Positions 35,356-39,819 of a stretch of 39,819 nt of DNA are shown here, in pieces; position 1 is the stretch's first letter, and every line of letters begins with the position of its first letter. Origin of the DNA: Desulfuromonas sp. (GTDB lineage Bacteria; Desulfobacterota; Desulfuromonadia; Desulfuromonadales; BM103); NCBI GenBank assembly GCA_002869725.1, contig PKTY01000026.1:1-39819 (forward strand), written 5' to 3'. The position numbers were made by a program, and so were the translations under genes. The notes beneath the pieces are model-generated. The model was not told where the DNA came from, made no database searches, and saw only the letters and a list, made by a program, of their open reading frames with translations.

Positions 35356-35398
35356 GTGGCGGGAGTGTTTTCCGAAAGACGAGTCAAAACAAGCTGTT

Positions 35399-35414
35399 AA
35401 TATATTCGTATATT
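35399..35414. repeat. AT-rich inverted repeat in the hydrogenase leader
   Basis: AATATA-TTCG-TATATT is a perfect 6-base inverted repeat, downstream of the promoter candidate and about 50 bases before the start codon. It may be an operator or part of a second promoter. Confidence 0.4.
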
Positions 35415-35465
35415 TGAACATCTGGGTTGTCCGATTAATCATTGGGTCTCGAAAGGAGGTTCCGC

Positions 35466-36584
35466 ATGAAACCCGAGAAGGCTGCACCATCTGCCACAAT
35501 CCCCGAGGAGATTCTGGCGCGCATAGAGGCCAGGGGCATTAGCCGCCGAGATTTCATCAAGTTCTGTACAGCGACCACCGCTGCACTGGCTTTGCCGATG
35601 AGCTTTGTGCCGAAAGTCGCGGCGGCGATCGAAGACAAGCGCCCGCCGGTGATCTGGGTCGAGTACCAGAGCTGCTCGGGTGACTCGGAGGCTTTCCTGC
35701 GGGCCAACCAGCCGACGGCGGGAGAGATTATTCTCGACCTGATTTCGCTTGAGTATTCGGATGTGGTCATGGCGGCCGCCGGTCATCAGGCGGAAAAGTC
35801 CAAGTACGATGCCATGGAAAAGTACAAGGGCAAGTATATCCTGATTGTCGAGGGCTCAGTTCCCACAGGGGCCGACGGTGCTTATTGCACCATTGGCGGT
35901 AAAAGTGCCGTCGACGATTGCAAGAAGTTGGTGCAGAATGCTGCCGCAACCATCTGTGTCGGCTCCTGTGCCACTTTCGGCGGTCTCCCGGCGGCCGCTC
36001 CCAATCCGACCAACGCGGTTTCGGTTGGCGAACTGGTGCCGGGTGCGGCCATCGTCAATCTGCCCGGCTGCCCGGTCAATGCCGAGAATCTCACCGCCAC
36101 CATCGTTCATTTCCTGACCTTTGGCCGACTGCCTGCCACCGACCGCCTGGGAAGGCCGCTGTTTGGCTACGGCAAGCGAATTCATGACAACTGCGAGCGA
36201 CGTGGTCATTTCGATGCCGGTCAGTATGCCGAAGCCTTCGGCGATGGTGCCCATCGTCAGGGGCACTGCCTCTACAAACTCGGCTGTAAAGGTCCGGAGA
36301 CCTTCCATAACTGCCCGACGATCCGCTACAACGAGGGCACGTCCTGGCCGGTGATGGCAGGCCATGGCTGCATTGGCTGCTCGGAGCCCGGCTTCTGGGA
36401 TACCATGACCCCCTTCTACCGGCGGCTCCCCAAAGTGCCGGGGTTCGGTATCGAGGACACCGCCGACAAGATCGGCATCGGCTTGGCTGCAGCGACAGCA
36501 GTGGCCTTCGGTCTCCACGGGGTGGCAAGCTGTTTCCGCAAAGGCGATGCCATGGAAGAAGACAAGGTTGTCAAGGAGGACTAA
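35466..36584 (+). CDS. hyaS: [NiFe] hydrogenase small subunit, Tat-exported, with a Cys-to-Asp change
   Basis: The small subunit holds three Fe-S clusters that carry electrons from the NiFe site. A Tat signal, SRRDFIK (residues 26-32), directs export, and a C-terminal hydrophobic helix anchors it. Distal and medial cluster ligands are all present: IHDNC, HCLYKLGC, HNCP and GHGCIGC. For the proximal cluster Cys is seen in GSCATFGG and LPGCPVN, but the usual CxxC reads Cys70-Ser-Gly-Asp73, so one ligand is Asp. The ATG at 35466 has a strong AAAGGAGG site. It leads an S-L-B-P operon like hya of Geobacter; group 1f is my best guess. The symbol follows Geobacter usage. Confidence 0.92.
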   Translation: MKPEKAAPSATIPEEILARIEARGISRRDFIKFCTATTAALALPMSFVPKVAAAIEDKRPPVIWVEYQSCSGDSEAFLRANQPTAGEIILDLISLEYSDVVMAAAGHQAEKSKYDAMEKYKGKYILIVEGSVPTGADGAYCTIGGKSAVDDCKKLVQNAAATICVGSCATFGGLPAAAPNPTNAVSVGELVPGAAIVNLPGCPVNAENLTATIVHFLTFGRLPATDRLGRPLFGYGKRIHDNCERRGHFDAGQYAEAFGDGAHRQGHCLYKLGCKGPETFHNCPTIRYNEGTSWPVMAGHGCIGCSEPGFWDTMTPFYRRLPKVPGFGIEDTADKIGIGLAAATAVAFGLHGVASCFRKGDAMEEDKVVKED

Positions 36585-36587
36585 ACG

Positions 36588-38300
36588 ATGGCTAAAAAGA
36601 TTGCCGTTGATCCCATTACCCGCATTGAAGGACATCTGCGCATTGAGGCTGAACTCGATGGAGGCAAGATTGCCAATGCCTGGAGCTCATCGACCGCCTT
36701 TCGCGGCATAGAGACCATCCTCAAAGGGCGCGACCCGCGCGACGCCCATCACTTCACCCAGCGCTTCTGCGGGGTCTGCACCACCGTGCATTCCATGGCC
36801 AGCATCCGCGCTGTAGAGGATGCTCTCAACATTCAGATCCCTGATAACGCCCGGTTGATTCGCAACCTGATCATGGGGATTCAGAATGTCCAGGACCATG
36901 TGATTCACTTCTACCATCTGCATGCCCTCGACTGGGTCGATATCGTCAGTGCTCTTTCGGCCGATCCGGCCAAGACATCGCAGATCGCCCAATCGATCTC
37001 CGACTGGCCGAAGTCGAGTACCGACTATTTCAAGGCAGTCCAGGACAAGGTGGCCGCTTTTGCCGGCACCGGCCGGCTTGGTCCCTTCCAGAACGCCTAC
37101 TGGGGGCACTCGGCCTACAAACTGCCGCCGGAAGTCAACCTGATCGGGGTTGCCCATTACCTGGAAGCTCTGGAGTGGCAGAAGGATGTGATCAAGATCC
37201 ACGCCATCCTCGGTTCCAAGAACCCCCACCCCCAGACCTTTCTGGTCGGTGGCATGTCGATCCCGGTCGACCCGGACAGTCAGAATGCCCTCAACGCCGA
37301 CAAGATCGCCTACATCCGCAAGCTGCTGCGCAAGGCGCGTACCTTCGTCGAGCAGGTCTATATCCCCGACCTGCTGGCGGTGGCTCCAGCCTATCTCGAC
37401 TGGGCCGGGATCGGCGGCGGGGTCGGCAACTATCTCTCCTATGGTGATTTTCCCATGGACAACTCGCCAGGAACCGGGAGCCTGTTCTTCCCGCGCGGCG
37501 TGATCATGGGCAAGGATCTCGCCAATGTCATGGAGATGGACGAGAAGAAGATCACCGAATACGTGACTCACTCCTGGTACAGCTACTCCGGTGGCGACGG
37601 CAAAGGACTACACCCCTACCAGGGTGAAACCAGCCATAACTACACAGGGCCCAAGCCTCCTTACGACTTCCTCGATACCGACGGCAAGTATTCCTGGGTG
37701 AAAGCACCGCGCTATATGGATCAGCCGATGGAAGTCGGGCCGTTGGCCAGGGTGCTGGTCGCCTATGCCAAGGGGGTTCCTGAGGTCAAGGCGACGGTCG
37801 ACTTTGTCCTCAAGACGCTGGGGGCTCCGGCGACAGCCCTCTTTTCGACCCTCGGCCGCACCGCCGCCCGTGGCGTCGACTGCCTGCTGCTGGCCCAGAA
37901 GAACGAGCTGTGGCTCGACCAGCTGGCCGACAACATGGGGCGCGGCATCTACGAGACCTTCAACAAGGAGAAGTGGGATCCGGCAACCTGGCCGCGGGAG
38001 GCTCAGGGCTTCGGTTACCATGAAGCGCCGCGCGGGGCGCTCGGCCATTTCATCCGCATCGAGAACCAGAAGATCGCCAATTACCAGGCGGTGGTCCCCT
38101 CGACCTGGAATGCCGGGCCGCGCGACGCCGCCGGCCAGATGGGCCCCTACGAGTCAGCCCTGATCGGAACGCCGATTGCCGATCCCGAGAAGCCCCTGGA
38201 GATTTTGCGCACCATTCACTCCTTCGACCCCTGCCTGGCCTGCGCGGTTCACGTCATGGACGGCAAAGGGACGGAGATTGTCAGGGTGAAGGCCCTCTAA
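36588..38300 (+). CDS. hyaL: [NiFe] hydrogenase large subunit
   Basis: The large subunit carries the NiFe(CN)2CO active site that splits or forms H2. The L1 motif is RFCGVCTTVH (Cys61, Cys64) and the L2 motif is DPCLACAVH (Cys549, Cys552, His555). After His555 a 15-residue tail (VMDGKGTEIVRVKAL) would be removed by the maturation protease encoded two genes later. The N-terminus DPITRIEGHLRIE is also typical. The length is 570 residues. It lies three bases after hyaS and is exported with it by the Tat system, having no signal of its own. Confidence 0.96.
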   Translation: MAKKIAVDPITRIEGHLRIEAELDGGKIANAWSSSTAFRGIETILKGRDPRDAHHFTQRFCGVCTTVHSMASIRAVEDALNIQIPDNARLIRNLIMGIQNVQDHVIHFYHLHALDWVDIVSALSADPAKTSQIAQSISDWPKSSTDYFKAVQDKVAAFAGTGRLGPFQNAYWGHSAYKLPPEVNLIGVAHYLEALEWQKDVIKIHAILGSKNPHPQTFLVGGMSIPVDPDSQNALNADKIAYIRKLLRKARTFVEQVYIPDLLAVAPAYLDWAGIGGGVGNYLSYGDFPMDNSPGTGSLFFPRGVIMGKDLANVMEMDEKKITEYVTHSWYSYSGGDGKGLHPYQGETSHNYTGPKPPYDFLDTDGKYSWVKAPRYMDQPMEVGPLARVLVAYAKGVPEVKATVDFVLKTLGAPATALFSTLGRTAARGVDCLLLAQKNELWLDQLADNMGRGIYETFNKEKWDPATWPREAQGFGYHEAPRGALGHFIRIENQKIANYQAVVPSTWNAGPRDAAGQMGPYESALIGTPIADPEKPLEILRTIHSFDPCLACAVHVMDGKGTEIVRVKAL

Positions 38301-38318
38301 CGGAAGGAGGCGCACACC

Positions 38319-38972
38319 ATGCTGAAAATCTACTATGTCTGGCAATGGCCGGTACGGATCACTCATTGGATTAACGTGCTATCGATGATCATGCTGTCGG
38401 TCACCGGGTTCTACATTGGCAGCCCATTCATGACCGCTCCCGATTCGTCGATGTTCATCATGGGCTGGATGCGGTTTTTACATTTCGCCTTTGCCTATTT
38501 GTTCACGGTTTCGGTTGCCTCGCGCATTCTCTGGATGTTCATCGGTAACCACCATGCCTCATGGAAAGCTTTTATCCCCTGGATCACCCCCGAGGGGCGC
38601 AAAAGTTTTATAAAAATGTTCCGCTACTACACCTTCACCGGCAAGAAGATCTCCTACGAGGCCGGCCACAACCCGGTGGCGGCGACCGCTTATCTGGGTA
38701 TTTTTGCGCTCTTTCTGTTCCAGATCGCTTCCGGGTTCGCCATGTATGGGCAGTTTGCCCCGGGCGGTTTCTGGGACGGTATTTTCGGTTGGATGAGCCT
38801 GCTGATTGGAAACCAGTGGCTGCGCCTGCTGCACCACGGTGTGATGTGGCTGCTGGTCGGTTTCATCATCAACCATGTCTACAGCGGCTGGCTGATGGAC
38901 GTGAAGGAGCGCAACGGCACCATGAGCGGCATCTTCAGCGGTTACCGCTTTATCGAGCCGGAGGATCTCTGA
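38319..38972 (+). CDS. hyaB: Hydrogenase b-type cytochrome subunit
   Basis: This 217-residue membrane protein has four helices and belongs to the Ni/Fe-hydrogenase 1 b-type cytochrome family. It passes electrons from the small subunit to the quinone pool. Candidate heme ligands are His16 in RITHWINV, a His in MRFLHFAFAY, and the histidines in LRLLHHGVMW and IINHVYSGW. A strong AAGGAGG site precedes the ATG. Its stop overlaps the protease start as TGATG. Menaquinone is the likely acceptor, given the mqn genes in this window. Confidence 0.93.
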   Translation: MLKIYYVWQWPVRITHWINVLSMIMLSVTGFYIGSPFMTAPDSSMFIMGWMRFLHFAFAYLFTVSVASRILWMFIGNHHASWKAFIPWITPEGRKSFIKMFRYYTFTGKKISYEAGHNPVAATAYLGIFALFLFQIASGFAMYGQFAPGGFWDGIFGWMSLLIGNQWLRLLHHGVMWLLVGFIINHVYSGWLMDVKERNGTMSGIFSGYRFIEPEDL

Positions 38973-39445
38973 TGTCAATCCTGGTCCTCGGGCTGGGCAA
39001 CACGATCATGACGGATGACGGTTTCGGGGTGAAGGTGGTCAATGCACTTTCATCCCGTTACCGTTTTGAGGGCCCAGTCACACTCCTCGACGGCGGCACT
39101 CTCGGTCTCGACCTGTTGCCCTATTTGGAAAACCTCGAAAAGCTGCTGATCGTCGATGCCCTCGACATGCGCGCCGCGCCGGGCACCATCTCCCGCATCG
39201 AAGGTGAGGAGGTTCCGCGGGCCTTTGCCAGCAAGCTGTCGGTTCATCAGATGGGGTTGCAAGACCTGTTGGCGGTTGCCGAACTGCAGGGGCATGTGCC
39301 GAAGGAGCTGGTGGTCTGGGGGGTGCAGCCGGAATCGATCGAGATGGGAACCGAATTGACCGCCAGAGTCGAGGCTGCCGTGGACCCGGTGATGGCTGCG
39401 GTGATCGACGAGTTGGGGAGGTGGGGCGTTGCATGTCTGGCGTAG
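38972..39445 (+). CDS. hyaP: Hydrogenase maturation endopeptidase (HyaD/HybD family)
   Basis: This peptidase cuts the C-terminal tail from the large subunit after nickel insertion. Its 157 residues begin with ILVLGLGNTIMTDDGFGV, where the acidic residue at position 16 is a nickel ligand in the family. The second ligand is the Asp in IVDALDM and the third is the His in SVHQMGLQDLL. The ATG overlaps the cytochrome b stop. The long upstream frame extension is antiphase to cytochrome b and not coding. The next gene probably starts inside its last codons. Confidence 0.93.
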   Translation: MSILVLGLGNTIMTDDGFGVKVVNALSSRYRFEGPVTLLDGGTLGLDLLPYLENLEKLLIVDALDMRAAPGTISRIEGEEVPRAFASKLSVHQMGLQDLLAVAELQGHVPKELVVWGVQPESIEMGTELTARVEAAVDPVMAAVIDELGRWGVACLA

Positions 39446-39819
39446 GGGTGGACAGCGGCCGCCCTGGATTCCAACCCTGGGCCCAGCCCTCGTGCTGACT
39501 TTTACCTGGCTTGCTCTCGCCGCCTGTGGTGATCAGCAGGTCGACTACCCCGCGCGTCAGATTCCTGATGGTCTTCTCGGCAACCCGGCCCAGATTGAAG
39601 CGGGAGAGACCATCTTCAAGGCCAAATGTGCCAGTTGCCACGGCAAGCCGAGTGAAGGGCGCTCCGGCCGGGCGGCCTTCTTCGAGCCGCCCGCTCCCGA
39701 TTTCACGGAAGAGCGCTACCGCAGTGCCAAACCCGCCTATCTTTACTGGCGCATCGAAGTTGGCAAGACCGTCGAACCCTACCTCTCCCAGGGGTCGGTG
39801 ATGCCCGCCTGGAGCGGTC
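39429..39819 (+). CDS. Cytochrome c lipoprotein (3' end beyond window)
   Basis: The frame runs open from here to the window end. It encodes a lipoprotein signal: a basic start (HVWRRGGQR), a hydrophobic core (ALVLTFTWLALAAC) and a lipobox Leu-Ala-Ala-Cys33. A c-type heme site, CASCH (Cys67 to His71), follows, and GSVMPAWSG fits the axial methionine loop of class I cytochromes. The best start is TTG at 39429, six bases after GGAGGTG and overlapping the protease gene. GTG at 39492 would leave a very short signal. The position suggests an electron acceptor linked to the hydrogenase, but this is inference. Confidence 0.8.
   Translation, partial: MHVWRRGGQRPPWIPTLGPALVLTFTWLALAACGDQQVDYPARQIPDGLLGNPAQIEAGETIFKAKCASCHGKPSEGRSGRAAFFEPPAPDFTEERYRSAKPAYLYWRIEVGKTVEPYLSQGSVMPAWSG

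Larger units (their letters stand above)
35113..35465. other. Divergent intergenic region between the rtcB unit and the hydrogenase operon
   Basis: This 353-base stretch contains no convincing gene. It holds the leaders of two divergent operons. It includes an extended -10 candidate on the minus strand, a TTGACA promoter candidate on the plus strand and an AT-rich inverted repeat at 35399-35414. No tRNA or small RNA structure was recognised. Confidence 0.7.

Noticed and set aside
35359-35377. Possible sigma-54 promoter (TGGCGG followed by TTTTCC) before the hydrogenase
   Set aside because: The -12 GC element is missing, so the match to TGGCAC-N5-TTGC is too poor.
39432-39500. Short ATG frame starting at 39433 after the GGAGG site downstream of the protease gene
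   Set aside because: It ends after 22 codons with no recognisable product. The neighbouring TTG frame runs into a lipoprotein signal and a heme site, so that frame was preferred.
1-39819. CRISPR arrays, insertion sequences, tRNA or rRNA genes
   Set aside because: No repeat-spacer array, transposase, terminal repeats, tRNA cloverleaf or rRNA sequence was recognised by eye. A tRNAscan-SE and CRISPR finder run would settle this.

Overview
The window comes from a GC-rich (roughly 60%) Gram-negative genome. The gene content suggests an anaerobic, respiratory Desulfuromonadales-type bacterium (Geobacter/Desulfuromonas relatives). The pointers are a small-large-cytochrome b-protease [NiFe] hydrogenase operon, small c-type cytochromes, futalosine-pathway menaquinone genes, succinyl-CoA ligase and fumarase, a ferredoxin-dependent arylpyruvate oxidoreductase, a PilZ protein and a poly(A)-polymerase-type PcnB. 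This placement is inference from gene content; no rRNA or other marker is present. Only the DNA was available; every function is read from motifs and context.

Layout. 1-3479 (+): end of a MoxR ATPase, a DUF58 protein and a TgpA-type transglutaminase, a tightly coupled triad. 3476-4786 (-): pcnB, convergent with the triad and overlapping its last stop codon. 4939-7559 (+): miaA, a coupled glycosyltransferase-like protein and a PilZ protein, closed by a hairpin. 7761-8565 (+): a rubrerythrin-like diiron protein and a monoheme cytochrome, closed by a bidirectional terminator. 8650-12879 (-): sucD, sucC, a Gfo/Idh/MocA oxidoreductase and an EamA transporter. 13044-14450 (+): fumC. 14579-20483 (+): mqnP, ubiX-like, mqnE, mqnC, hisC and mutY; the mutY start carries an inserted palindromic repeat. 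20543-23243 (+): a GIDE-domain membrane protein with an EF-hand, followed by lemA. 23355-31696 (+): a branched-chain-amino-acid-type ABC transporter whose genes are interleaved with iorAB, with livF fused in frame to a phenylacetate-CoA-ligase-type enzyme. 31758-35112 (-): a zinc-ribbon protein, archease, RtcB RNA ligase and an atypical SDR protein. 35466-39819 (+): hydrogenase small subunit, large subunit, cytochrome b and maturation protease, then a cytochrome c lipoprotein cut by the window end.

How the parts work together. The mqn genes make menaquinone, the likely acceptor for the membrane hydrogenase and its cytochrome b. SucCD and FumC belong to the TCA cycle. The liv/ior/aryl-CoA-ligase block is the most system-like part of the window. 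It combines uptake of an amino acid or aryl acid with ferredoxin-linked interconversion of arylpyruvates and aryl-CoA, and the transporter ATPase and the CoA ligase share one reading frame. RtcB with archease forms an RNA repair or ligation unit. Other points worth following are the Cys-to-Asp replacement in the hydrogenase small subunit, the repeat translated as the MutY N-terminus, and the pairing of the GIDE/EF-hand protein with LemA.
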